From Ipomoea triloba (taxonomy: Eukaryota; Streptophyta; Magnoliopsida; Solanales; Convolvulaceae): a stretch of DNA of 64,000 nucleotides. The stretch covers positions 30,428,322-30,492,321 of the forward strand of contig NC_044919.1 of assembly GCF_003576645.1 (NCBI RefSeq). Direction: 5' to 3'. A program made the position numbers and the translations under genes. Positions 51,307-62,588 of this stretch are shown here, one piece after another; the stretch's first letter is position 1; each line of letters starts with the position of its first letter. A model generated the notes under the pieces. The model ran no database searches. It was not told the origin of the DNA and saw only the letters and a list, made by a program, of their open reading frames with translations.

Positions 51307-52514
51307 TCATTTCACCTCTTCAACCTCATCCAATGCATAGTTGTTGGTTGATACATTTGCATAGTTCACCTTGTTGAACCTCACCACTACTGGATACCTA
51401 GTCTTGGGATCCTGCACATCGCCACGGTGGTTATCTAGTGTCAGTTTTAACCGAACATCATATCTAGCGCCAGTTAGTTTTAACCGAACATTATATCTAG
51501 CGCCAATCAGTTTTAACCGAGCATCATATCTAGTGTCAGTTTAAACTGAGGAAATGATCTGAAACTATTTTTATTGAAAAAGGTGAGGAAAAAAAAAACA
51601 CCTGATCAACTGCCACAACTGATCCAACTCCCTTGAACCAGTATGACTCCTTCCTTAGAATCCTCACCTATCAATAAGAGGTTCATCAATCCTTGCACAT
51701 CAACATATTCCGATCCATTAAGAACTAAAATTGGAGAATTGATATAAACCGAAGTATTAAGAACGAAAATTGGAAAATTGACGTAAACACAGTCTTAACT
51801 TAAGTAAATCGATTCAATTAAGAACTAAAATTGGAGAATTGATATAAGCATAATTTAAACTGAAGTATTAAGAACGAAACGCAATCTTAACTTAAGTAAA
51901 GCGACTAGAGAATTGAAGTAAATGCAGTCTAAACGTCTTATAAGGTGATCAGAGTTGGAGTAAAAGTTAATTGCATGGTGCCCCAGAAAGAAATGGACAG
52001 GGGAGTATTTAGGGCGTGTTTGATTCACATATGGGAATCAGAATTTGAAAGGGAAATGGGTATCAAATACTTGATAACGGTGAAATGAGAATGATTATTA
52101 ATAGTTAAGGAAGTAGAGGACTAAGGGGTGAAATCATTATTTTATTATGGAACGAGTTTTGCAATTAAGATGTAATCAAAACCATAGTAGTGTCTTTAAA
52201 ATCTGTCGACCAAACAAAAACAATGACTTTGATAAACCAAACACACCCTTAATTACCTTGGCTCCTCTCTTGGGTCCAATGGGAGGTGGCTTGGCAGCTT
52301 TAGCGGGAGGAGCTTCACCATCTGCGGCTGCCGGTGGTGGCGCAGCCGAGGCCTCGTCGGCTGCCCTTACGACAAGCCTGCGGGCGGGGGTGGTGGTATT
52401 CTTGGAAGGGAACATTGCCATGTTGATCGCCCGAGGTGTGGTGGTGTTTGAGGCGACCACTTTAGCAGTGAGCAGAAACTCAGACGCGGCTGATGCCATG
52501 CCGCAGCTTGCCAT
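51307..52514 (-). CDS. PSAE: Photosystem I reaction centre subunit IV (PsaE), precursor
   Basis: PsaE is a small stromal-side subunit of photosystem I that helps ferredoxin docking and cyclic electron flow. On the minus strand, exons 52514-52257, 51667-51602 and 51411-51307 join in phase 0 to 142 residues. The first about 50 residues (start [13 protein letters not shown], rich in A, S and T) look like a transit peptide. An Ala/Pro-rich linker follows, then the conserved SH3-like core: [51 protein letters not shown] and NNYALDEV. Length and exon content fit plant PsaE precursors of about 140-145 residues. Intron 1 (51668-52256) carries a Tourist-like MITE and a tandem duplication; intron 2 (51412-51601) is largely minisatellite. 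Nothing suggests loss of function. Confidence 0.95.
51431..51550. repeat. About 36-bp minisatellite in PsaE intron 2
   Basis: Three to four copies of TCAGTTTTAACCGAACATCA followed by TATCTAGCGCCA, varying at a few positions. It fills most of a 190-bp intron. Confidence 0.85.
51715..51930. repeat. 100-bp tandem duplication in PsaE intron 1
   Basis: AGAACTAAAATTGGAGAATT starts at 51721 and 51821. Both copies contain GAAGTATTAAGAACGAAA and CTTAACTTAAGTAAA. Confidence 0.82.
52012..52248. mobile_element. Tourist-like (PIF/Harbinger) MITE in PsaE intron 1, 237 bp
   Basis: Left end GGGCGTGTTTGATT and inverted right end GGGTGTGTTTGGTT are the classic Tourist-type termini, flanked by the 3-bp duplication TTA (52009-52011 and 52249-52251). 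Its right edge lies 8 bp from exon 1 of the minus-strand gene, so the intron donor GTAAT sits directly between the exon and the transposon. Confidence 0.85.
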
Positions 52515-53898
52515 GGTTTGTCTCTGATCTGTGTCTCAACTGCTCCGCCGGCGGCTGCAAAGATGTGAATCCGATCGAGTGCGAAAATTACAGGGAAGGA
52601 TTTTTCAAAGGCTTTGAATTAATGGGATTATCATTTCTTGGATGGGAATCACTCCGAAAGGAAGGTGGCATTCTCTTGTCCACTGGCATGCTGCCACATG
52701 GTTACCATCTGCCATTCTTTGTGGATAATGTCGTGCATATATTTTCTTTGGGGAAAATGCAACTTTGGTTCCTTTATTAATAGGTTTTAGTCTATAATTT
52801 TCTATCGTTGCAATATACATTCTAACTCTTTAAAAAATTTATTTAATCTTTATAATAACAAAACTATTAAATTTTATCGAAATTTTATTTATTACTTTGG
52901 TATTTTTGTACCTTTTAATGCCTATTCTTCAATAATAATCTTATTTAGTTTTGACATTTTATTGTAAAATTAAAAAAAAATGATTTTAACAAAGTCATGT
53001 AGGAAAAATAGAGAAGATGTGCTACAATTAAAAAAACAATAGAGAAGAACGTTGTCAAATTTCTATTTTGCATATGAAATAAAGAAAAAATATAATAAAA
53101 TTTTAAAATATCATATACTAAGAGCCCCAATAGTTTAAATTTTAGCATTAGTTTTGCATGTCGTGTAGGAAAGGAAAGGGAAAGAGAAGAAGAAAAAAGA
53201 GGGGGCGGGGAAATTAAATTTGATGCAAAAAGGGAAAAAAAACAAAAAAAAAACAACAACAAATCAGTTAACGCGCTACCCCGCGTGTGCAGTGCACATG
53301 CCCCGCTGGACGATGTATGTGCACTAAACGTGCAGCACTTCGCCTGATAAAACAAATTCGTTCCCCGTATTTCTAGTGCATAGTAATGTTTATACATATT
53401 GTATGAGAGAAATTAGCTAATAAGAAACTTTTTTTATTCATCCTTCTCGAGAGAGCAGAGAGAAAATAGTGTAACACTATTCATTCACACCATTTAGTGT
53501 GGGACTTTTTAAATTCTTTTTGCTAATTGTTTCCTTTTAAAATTTTATATTTTTAGAAATGAATTATAAAGATTTAAAGATCTCATTGAGACGTGTAAAG
53601 CAAGATCAATATCTACTATAAAATACAAGTAATTAAAAATTAAAATACAAACATAAAAACATAAAATTCATTTTAAAATATTTTATTTATATCAAAATTA
53701 TATTTTATATTAAGGCCCAATGTATTTTGCGCGGTCAATGTATCATTGTAGCCCATAAGGCCATAACTCGTCGGCCCAAATTGGCCCTTAATTCCGCATG
53801 ATAACACTCCGGTTTGATTTTCAATTATAAATTAGGCCTTAATTTAGATTTTGATTTTTTAGGCCTGAATACACTCTTTGATCCAGTCATTCAAAAGA
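52515..53898. other. PsaE upstream region and intergenic DNA
   Basis: The first few hundred bases are the PsaE 5' leader and promoter side. GATAAT (minus, near 52625) and CATGTGGCA (minus, near 52690-52700) resemble light-responsive I-box and G-box cores, but such short matches occur by chance. From about 53130 to 53400 a purine-rich plus GC-rich segment resembles those near 34990 and 63540. No other gene seen. Confidence 0.45.
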
Positions 53899-54053
53899 GG
53901 CAAATTATTGCATGGACCTGTGTGGACCATAAATAAAAAGTACATTATTTTTATATTGAAAGTACATTATTTTTGTACTGTAGATATATTATTTGATAGT
54001 ATATATCAAATAATGTACTTTTTATTTTTTGTCATGGTACATACAATAGATTG
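53899..54053. mobile_element. MULE-type MITE, 155 bp, close to the unknown gene
   Basis: Begins GGCAAATTATTGCATGGACC and ends CATACAATAGATTG. Flanks TTCAAAAGA and TTCAAAAGC match at 8 of 9 positions. Internal AAAGTACATTATTTTTATA units match the element at 47581. It ends 102 bp before the ATG at 54156, so it probably lies in the promoter or 5' leader. Confidence 0.78.
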
Positions 54054-54155
54054 TTCAAAAGCAGAACTCGTCGGCCTTCATAATCCGCGGGCTTCAGATT
54101 TTCAAAACTTCGATCTCCATTCTACAAGCTCCAGAGTTCTAGATATCGAGTTCAG

Positions 54156-57100
54156 ATGAATCGAAGGAAGACGATGACGCGAAGGTCCATAACCGACGAC
54201 GCACAACCGTCTAACGTCCAATGCTCTTCAGGCAGCGGCTTCGCTCGAGGCCGCGACTCCGACTTCCGATATGGTATTCCGTTCACTTTGGATCCTAATT
54301 TCAACCGGAGTGTTATTTTGCGCGGCTTTATTAATAGTTTTCCTGCAGCTCGAAAAATCTAAATCAATGGTTAATTAATTCTTCATCACGATAAAATGCA
54401 ATTCTCATATGCTTTCGCATTTGATCTGGTGTTCACACTTCACATTATGAGCATAGTCTGTACTGCATATACGAAGGAATTAATACGTGCTTGACTGTTT
54501 GATAATACACAGAAGATAAGATAGCTCAAATGGTTAGGGTTCGTGCTTATACCCGTAAGTAGTCTGAAACTTCTTACCAGGCTCCCAGGACCATGCTTGT
54601 CATTTTCTAGAATCTAGATTTACAAGCTAACCTGCAATGCAGTTTTTTCCAATGAGGGGAGTTCGCTAGATGGATTACATATGTGCACTGAAATTCTAAC
54701 TAGCAATTATCATGGATTACATGGTATTTCGCTGTATGTGTAAATTGATAAAATGAATGGAACTGGAATACAGCTGAATTATACATTGGTGGCTTCTGGA
54801 ACTGGAATGCTATGAAATAATGGTAGTCCTAGTATAAATTATATTGGCAGTGTCGGGCCAATCATCCAAAATGCTATGAACAGAATTAATGATTTCTAGG
54901 GAATTTACTCTATACATTAAACATGTATTCCTTTTCTTTTACTTCTTCGTTTTCCCTTAGTGTGAATGCGTTGTTTCTAGTGCTTCACTTATTTTATCAT
55001 TTTTATGGGTAGCTAGCTCCTTGCACAGCTATTGGATTGGTGCTGCTCTTGATTAGATATAAATTATTGCTTTTCTAATCATATGTTGCAATGTTATAGT
55101 AACTACATTTTCTGTTTTTCTGTTAGTCAAAAGCAAGGCAAAAAGAGTAAGATTTGCAGATGTTAACAGAGCTCCTATATCAAATAACATATCAGATGAT
55201 TTTTCTACGGGATTTGAAGCGACCAGGGATCCCAGATGTATGTTCTTTCTTTATAATTGTTGTCTCTTTCTATTGTGTAGAAGTTCTTAAATTGTTGCTT
55301 TCTCAATCTTGTAAATATTACTGCTTTGTTCTATATGATCCATTGCAGTCCTCAATTCTCTTATGGCACCAGTTGATTCTAGTTATATTGGTCTTAATCG
55401 ATGAATGGTAATACTGGTGCAGCTGGTATCCCCAAAACTTCAGAGTATGCTTTCTTTAAGAAAGTGATGGAGGGTGCCATTCAGCGTAATCAACATTCTC
55501 TGAATAAAGAAAGTGAACGTAAATTGAAGGATGCCGGGCATTGTTATCCAAATATTCTACGTAAAGAGAATGAAAAGCTGAAGAAGTCTAAAACTAATGA
55601 TTACACTAGCAGTATGTTCTCCTTTCTATTTGTAACTAATTCTGTTTGCTTTTCACTTCATCCACAATGCATAAACAATAAGCGTAATATATACCCCAAA
55701 AAATAAGGTGCCATTGAAGGGTTTTTTTTTTTAATGAACAATTGAACTGCTCAAGGTTTTAAAATCTGACTTTCTTGATTCTTTATTTATAATTTGAAAG
55801 AGGCTTTGAGCAAATCCAACATGCTTAATTGCCGTATTGGAGACATAAACTTGTCAGTTCAATCAGAAAAAGTAAGCCCTAATTACCCGTGTCCATTTGT
55901 CTCGCCTATAAATGGAAGATGCAAGAGCCCAGGTGAGGTGGGAATAATAATCAATGCTCTTATCAGTAATTTACATTCCTTCACCTCTTCCAAAGTTTTT
56001 AATTTTATTATTATTTACTAATAATGTGTAATAAATAATAATGCAGGCATGTCCAGTAGGCCCAGAATTTCACATCCTAAGAATGTCACAACACTAGATC
56101 AAAATTTGCAGTTATCACCACAAGCTGCTCTAAAATGTTCAGGTTCAAACTTCAAAGTGTGATTATGCATTTGATGCTCTTCTTAGGTCTTCTGTATGCT
56201 TTGCAAGGATTACTGACTTCAAATTGAGCATTAGATAGCCAATGCTTGGAGAGTGAAGTTTTTTCTGAAAAGAGACGGAAATTACGTCAGTGGGCAGAAA
56301 CGACTTTATCTGGCACTGAAAACTTCAGTTCCAAGGGGTCAGCAAATCATTTTTTCAATTCTAGTATAATGGCAAATGGGTGCTGCTAAATGGTCCATTT
56401 ATCATTTTCCAATTATAAATATACTAATTCGTTTAAGATTTCCTCCAGGTTTGATATGGTGACTTTGCTCCTTAGCCGTCTTTCCCCAGGTCTCAATGAG
56501 AATAAAGTATGATTTGCATTTGCAATTGCAGAAACTGCATTACCATTTGACTGTTCTTGATTTTGTGCTGATACTTGATTTTGACATTGTTGTCAGGGTT
56601 CAAAGCTCAAAGGCAATACTGGCTGCTCACCTGTTCTAACAGAGTCAGATCCATCAGAGATGAGGCATCATCAAAGTTACAGAATAGACTTAATTGAACC
56701 AGAATATGGAACATGCCAAAGTAATGAACTTCCCAGTTGGTCTATTGGGACAAGAGAGATAATCCCTGTGGATTGGCCTGCCTTTGCTTCTGACAATTGT
56801 TTCACCAAATACAATGCAAATACTGTTTCACACAATGAAATGGTGGATAATAATCATGGTTCAAAAAGTGAAACAACTAAAAGATTGTTGAAACAGATTG
56901 ATTCACCTGTGCACTTATTGTTTGGGAGATCTGGATTTACTGATCGGTATCATCTTATGGAACCAGATAGCTTTTATTCTCTGGACGAATCTCCAAAAAG
57001 GGAAACTCAAATCTTGTTGCTGGATTGGGATTTTGACAACGAGAAAGATGAACCTGAGATAACATTAGATGCTGACTGCTGTGAGGACAAGATCAATTCG

Positions 57101-58450
57101 CAAATTGCAACACTGTGGGATTCTGATCTCCACAAGAGCATAGACACTGGGCACAATACAATGACATTGTGTTCAAGAAGGGAACCTCCTGGGCACAATA
57201 CAATGACATTGTGTTCAAGAAGGGAACCTCAAGCCCTGTTGCTGGATTGGTTGTGTTCAAGAAGGGAACCTCAAGCCCTGTTGCTGGATTGGAATTTTGA
57301 CAACGAGAAAGATGAACCTGAAATAACATTAGATGCTGACTGCTGTGAGGACAAAATCAATTCGCAAATTGCAACACTGTGGGATTCTGATCTCCACAAG
57401 AGCATAGACACTGGGCACAATACAATGACATTGTGTTCAAGAAGGGAACCTCCTGGGCACAATACAATGACATTGTGTTCAAGAAGGGAACCTCAAGCCC
57501 TGTTGCTGGATTGGTTGTGTTCAAGAAGGGAACCTCAAGCCCTGTTGCTGGATTGGGATTTTGATAAGGAGAGTGATGAACCTGAAATAGCAATAAATTA
57601 CTGTGAGGACAAAATGGATTTGCAAATTGTAACACTGAGGGATGCTGATCTCCAAAAGAGCATAGAGACTCGGGACAATACAATGGCATTGTGTTCAAGA
57701 AGGGAACATCAAGCCTTGTTGCTGGATTGGGATTTTGATGAGAGGGATGAACCTGAAATAGCAATAAATGCTGACTGCTGTGAGGACAAAATGGATTTGC
57801 AAATTGTAACATTGCGGGATGCTGATATCCACAGGAGCATAAACACTGGACACAATACAATGGCATTGTGTTCATCATCCTTGTTTTCTGACCATTCTCC
57901 ACATTTTTGCATGTTGCCAGATTTCCATTCAACCAGTTTGCATGAGGAGCTATGCAGGGATTTTGAAAGGAATCTTGAGTATAAGGAATATACAATCACA
58001 GAACCAGGCTGCTTATCCTCATTGTTTGATGCAGAATATCTTGATCCTGAAGAATATGGTTATAGTGGCAATGTCATTTCCTATTTTCTAGATTATCATC
58101 AGGATAGTCCAGTCCAGGATTTCGGTGAGAAGTGTCATCTAGATTCTAATGCTTTCCTTTTGCCTATGGAACCGAACAGCTTACTAGCAACTGGTTTCCC
58201 TCGGCCAAATCATTCTAGTCAACATTCTTATAGAAGTGCATATACAACTCAGTTGGAGGAAGCATGGAACTTAGGCAGTTCAAATTCTACAGTAGTTGGT
58301 TTCCGAGGGGAAGCATTTGACTCTTATGAGCGGCCAACTTGTAACTTTCAAACATCTTTTGACAGAATGCTTGGATGTCCTTTGTTGCTTAAGGACTCAA
58401 GCTGTGCTAGATCAGAAGAGGGAACATATCTTGGCTCTCCTAATGAATGA
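54156..58450 (+). CDS. Unrecognised plant protein with an in-frame repeat array; possibly frameshifted at its end
   Basis: I do not recognise this protein. Eight exons join in phase: 54156-54273, 55127-55237, 55423-55611, 55801-55932, 56047-56142, 56235-56337, 56449-56506 and 56597-58450, giving 886 residues. The N-terminus is basic (MNRRKTMTRR), then KAKRVRFADVN, a charged region with several KR runs, and KRRKLRQWAETTL. These could act as nuclear localisation signals (inference). The last exon is acidic and holds four copies of a unit with LLLDWDFD-E-DEPEI and CCEDK. No signal peptide, membrane segment or known domain was seen, and much of it looks disordered. The start is the first ATG in an exon whose phase fits the next. 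The stop lies in a 4-bp duplication; one copy fewer would open the frame into 62589-62716. An alternative third exon from 55350 encodes plausible protein but hits a stop, so the simpler splice at 55422 was chosen. Confidence 0.75.
57017..57880 (+). repeat. Nested in-frame coding minisatellite
   Basis: TTGCTGGATTGG-ATTTTGA starts the units at 57017, 57281, 57545 and 57719: spacings 264, 264 and 174 bp, all multiples of three. The 264-bp units carry about 90 extra bases made of 42-bp duplications (GGGCACAATACAATGACATT and TTGTGTTCAAGAAGGGAACC). The first two units differ at only about 3 of 264 positions, while units three and four have diverged more. Confidence 0.93.
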
Positions 58451-59701
58451 GAGCGTAGCTGAAGATTCAGGTGCACTTCTTGCCCCCTACATTTGGTTAA
58501 GTAAATACATGTATGTACATTGTTGCCTCTTAGCCCTTCTCAGTGTGGTTCTTCATCCATTTCTGTATTTCGGTCAGCATATTTTTAGTGTCACTAAATT
58601 TAGATAAATGAACAAGCTAATAATTCTGTGAGGAATAGTTTAGTCTAAACAACATACAAGCCTAATTTCTTTGGCCTCATAAAAAGACTTCTGTGGTCTT
58701 CTCGATCTTAGGATCCCATTTAGTGACATTTACTTCATACCTCTTGTATACTACTTTGCTTAGGACAGCCGGGCTTGAATGTTTATACTAGTTTTCTGAA
58801 TACCTTAATTATCCTTCCTGTCCCTCATTTCTCTTCAATTGCAAAATACTCATTTCTGAAATTTCTCAGCTAGAATAACTCCAGAAATTCAAAGTGTACA
58901 ATGATTTTCCTACTTTCCCGCCAAGACTTCAGAAAAGAAATCATCTCCCTGAACATAGGGGCACATTTGCAGTCCTGTGACTAAATGTCAGACTTGCAAT
59001 TTGTTTCTTTCAGTTACGCAAGTATACAAGAAAGAATTTCTAAATAATCAATTCATGTTTTGTTTGGGATAAGGATTGAATCAGGGTAGCGTAGATTTGA
59101 GTTATTAGGTGTCCTTTAGTAGGCTTTACTCTGCTGGAATAATAATTGCCTTAGTCTATTCCCTTGGTCCACTGATTGGTTCAAAATTTTAGTTCTTGAG
59201 CACCTTGACGATGGATCCAAGTCCATCATTGTCCTAAAATTCTTATCCCTCATTCCCTCACTGAGGTATATGAAGCAGCGGTCACGTAAGTATAAAATGT
59301 CTTTAATGCACCCACACTAGCTTTGGGATGAGGTAAACCAGGACCACCAAACACCCATGTGGTGGGGGTGGAAGAGGAAAGACGATGGTAACAGTGACCA
59401 AAATCAGGGATTTGTCAATTCCTGTTTTCTAAGCATTCACATTTGTCCAATGAATTAGTGTTTTAACTATTATATTATATGAGAGTGAGAAACATGCTTT
59501 AGGAGAAAGCAGCCATAATTTTGGTGTTGATCAAAAGTCAACAGCCAAATGTAAATTATTTTCTAAGTGTCCATTATTCATCACGCGACAACAGGAGGGT
59601 GTATTTTTTAAAAGAGCACACCGCTCTTTCTTGACCCAATGTGGACAAGAGATGTGACACCATATCTGGCACTGCCCTACACGGACTCCAGACTCTATGG
59701 T

Positions 59702-59735
59702 CCCCCCAACCCCAACCCCCACCCTTCCCCACCCA
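59702..59735 (-). other. C-rich run, minus-strand G-quadruplex candidate
   Basis: Read on the minus strand there are six runs of three to six Gs with loops of one or two bases (GGGTGGGGAAGGGTGGGGG then TTGGGGTTGGGGGG). This is a strong quadruplex pattern on the template side of the unknown gene. Confidence 0.75.
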
Positions 59736-61090
59736 CCATAACTCTGAGTTGGCCAATATATTAGTCCTTTTTTGTCATTTGCCGTTGTTAGAATCAATTG
59801 GTGCTTGTTTGATCCTTCATTAAAGAAATATTTTTTTATGGAAAGTTTAGGTTTTATTTTTTAATTAAAAAATTACTAACCAGTAGCTTAGTGGTTAGTA
59901 AGTCAATTAATCTCAGTAATTGAAATATTGAATGTTATATGTAAAAAAAAAAGGTGTTTGCTTTATTTTTATTGTTAGCATTTTTGGTATATGGAAATTT
60001 AGGTAAAGTGACATTACTTCAATTTAAAAATATACTGCATGTGTTATATTTTCATGTGAGAAGTATGGAATGTACTAATATGAATTATCCATTTAGAATG
60101 ATCAATGGTTAAAAAGTAAGAAAAAAAAAAAGAGCATGATCAATTTTATAAATATTATAAACTTTCAAAAGCAAAATTTATAACATTAATGAAATTAATT
60201 CACATTTTTTTCTTTATTTTCTAACCGTTAGATATACTAAATTATTAGCTAGTATTTATTCACATTTTTCATGAGAAGCCTAGTTCTCATGAGAGAGACA
60301 GGCTATATGTGTGTGTGTGTGTTTGTAACTAAATACATATAAGTTCTAAGTGCTATTTTTCTCTACTCTTAACTTTTTTTTTACCACACTTAATCTCTTA
60401 ATGTTGACACTTTTTTTTGACGCATATAATGAAAGTATCTTATCATTGTTTGCCACATTAAGGAATGAAAATGTGGAAGTATAAATTGAGAGTATGTATC
60501 GTAATTTAATACCTTATCTCTACCATGAGTAGAGTAGTCTACTACACATACTGTCAATTTTTACTCCCTCACTTTTATTTTCTGATTTTACGAGCAATGA
60601 TAATGCATTTTTATCGTATAAGTTCTAAAAAATGCTTATGTCGAGAGTTAAAGTGTAGGGTAAAAGTTAAAAGTAGATAATCAGAGTTTATGTAATATTC
60701 TTTTCATGAATTGATTCCAACAACGTAGTATGGACTATGGAGTAGTATTTTGACTGAAGGGGAAAAGAATAACAGAGAAATTTATTGCAAAGAGAAAAAA
60801 ATCACAGTTCATGTATTTTCTTCCTGAACAGAGCAAACCCTTGTTGTCTGCCTGATTATACTGTCGTAAAGCATAGATTATGTGGTCGTTTTTGGATCTT
60901 TAGTCCTTCACCTCATGTGATCTTCACACCTGCAAAATCGTCTGTCATGATTCAGCTGCTTTCCTGAACCCGAACAAATTTTCTTCACCATGGAGTATAT
61001 ATGCCATATATCTGATACTGTTATAACTTGACTAGTTGGACAGAGGAGAAATTTGGATCAGTGTAACGTTGTGTCATTTTCTGTGCACAG

Positions 61091-61158
61091 ATGAATCAAT
61101 GGTGCTTAGTGACCTTAATGATGATGTTACAAGAAAAGAAAACACGTCCATTATATAA
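61091..61158 (+). CDS. Possible alternative terminal exon of the unknown gene
   Basis: After an acceptor GTGCACAG the frame that follows a phase-1 donor reads DESMVLSDLNDDVTRKENTS and stops after two more codons. The phase fits the donor at 58470 if the upstream 4-bp duplication is absent. The peptide looks protein-like but is short, so this may be chance. Confidence 0.25.
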
Positions 61159-62588
61159 TTAAATACAATAATTATAATGATTCAGATAGGTCCCACTCCA
61201 GATTTAACTGTCTAATTTTCTTTACGTTTTTGTCCTCAATTGCTTGTTTGTTTTTTTGTTTTAATCTAACCCAAATTGGTTCCAATTACATGATTATAGA
61301 TCCTGATGCCATGTTAATGAGGAGTACTTAAATTACGGGAATCCCCCATTATGCTTGTGACTCTCATAATTGTTTAAATTAGACTTTGGTTAAGAATCTC
61401 CCATCATTATTTTATGGACCATCACTTACAAGTTCAATTTTAGTATATTGTAGATTTATTTTTATTGTATTACATGTTTATTTTTAGTATGATCATTATA
61501 TTTTGATACATGTTTATTTTTAATGTACTATAAGTTTATCATTAGTATATTACCTACAATTAAATTTATAACACACTAAAAATGAACTTGTATTAGTAAT
61601 TCACTTTGTAATGTGGATGATATACTGTATAATTTGTCAATAATCTCACCACTGTAAAACTAATCTATATTCGACGTGGGTAGCACTAGCAAAGTTTAAC
61701 TCTTATCCAGAAAAGTTTGGCTAAAAGTTCTTTAACGTAGTGCATAGTAGAACTTTTGACTTTGCAGTTACATTAGTAATCCGCTTACCAAATGTCCAAA
61801 CTACTAGGGTTAGTAATCTTTGAATAAACATCTATGATTAATTAGCATACCGTTACTGCAATTTGCAACATGGTAAGCTAACACTTACGTAGTTCAATTT
61901 TTTATAAGTACCGTATTACCATTGTAAGTGGTAAAAATGATGCCCTTAATCTAGACAAAAGATTACAGTTTGTAACCACTTAAACCTAATTGAGCAAAAT
62001 CAGAGGAGCTGATACCATGCCTAAATTGGGTAGCAGTCCCTTTCACTCCCAGTGCTCTCCCCTTCTATAAGCCACTAGATAGGTGAAGCTGATTTCCAAT
62101 ATGGCCCATTGAAGATTTTGTTAAATTCTGATTTGAGCCCTAAAAAACTTTTTCCTCACTTCCAGGATCAAAATTTGATATGGATTTACTATTTGGGGAT
62201 ATTTTTAATAGAGAATAATTTTACTTGGTATTAGATAATGAGTTATAATTATACTCTTCTTTATGATCTTTATATGTGGTATTTTCTTAAATGGTTTACA
62301 GGTACACCTCTTTGTTGATCTTGTTGATCTTGCTTGTTCAAAATGGTTTAGATATTTATTTTTAAAAAAATTGTCTCTCTTTGCAACAAAAAGTAAAATG
62401 TATGGATTTCAATGGATTGGTCCCCATGATAAAGAAATACACAATGGTTATAACCATGACTTTTGTCAATCAATTGGGTATAATTTTTTATATATAAATA
62501 AAATTATTGCTATTTGCTACCAACATTTTCATTAGTTGTTGTAACTTGTAAATTGTGATATGATGATCTGCAAGTTCCCTTTTTACAG

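Larger units (their letters stand above)
58471..62588. other. 3' flank or long last intron of the unknown gene
   Basis: If the exon at 62589 belongs to the gene this is a 4.1-kb intron (donor CAG|GTGCAC at 58468-58476, acceptor TTTTACAG). It holds a C-rich run, AT-rich DNA, a small (GT)n near 60310 and a TTTATTTTTAGTATGAT-like repeat at 61440-61600. A tRNA-like AGTAGCTTAGTGGTTAGTAA at 59882 may be a SINE remnant. Otherwise it is plain intergenic DNA. Confidence 0.5.

Noticed and set aside
55350..55400. Extra exon of the unknown gene reading SLMAPVDSSYIGLN
   Set aside because: Good acceptor and plausible peptide, but the frame hits TGA at once and only a 15-bp intron could skip it. Splicing to 55423 keeps the frame without special assumptions. 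It may be a lost exon.
57007..57999. Minus-strand frames opposite the unknown gene's last exon
   Set aside because: Shadows of the in-frame coding repeat; the plus strand has splice-consistent exons.
60785..60967. 60-codon frame in the 3' region of the unknown gene
   Set aside because: No ATG context or phase-compatible splice sites reaching the neighbouring exons; the alternative frames stop quickly.
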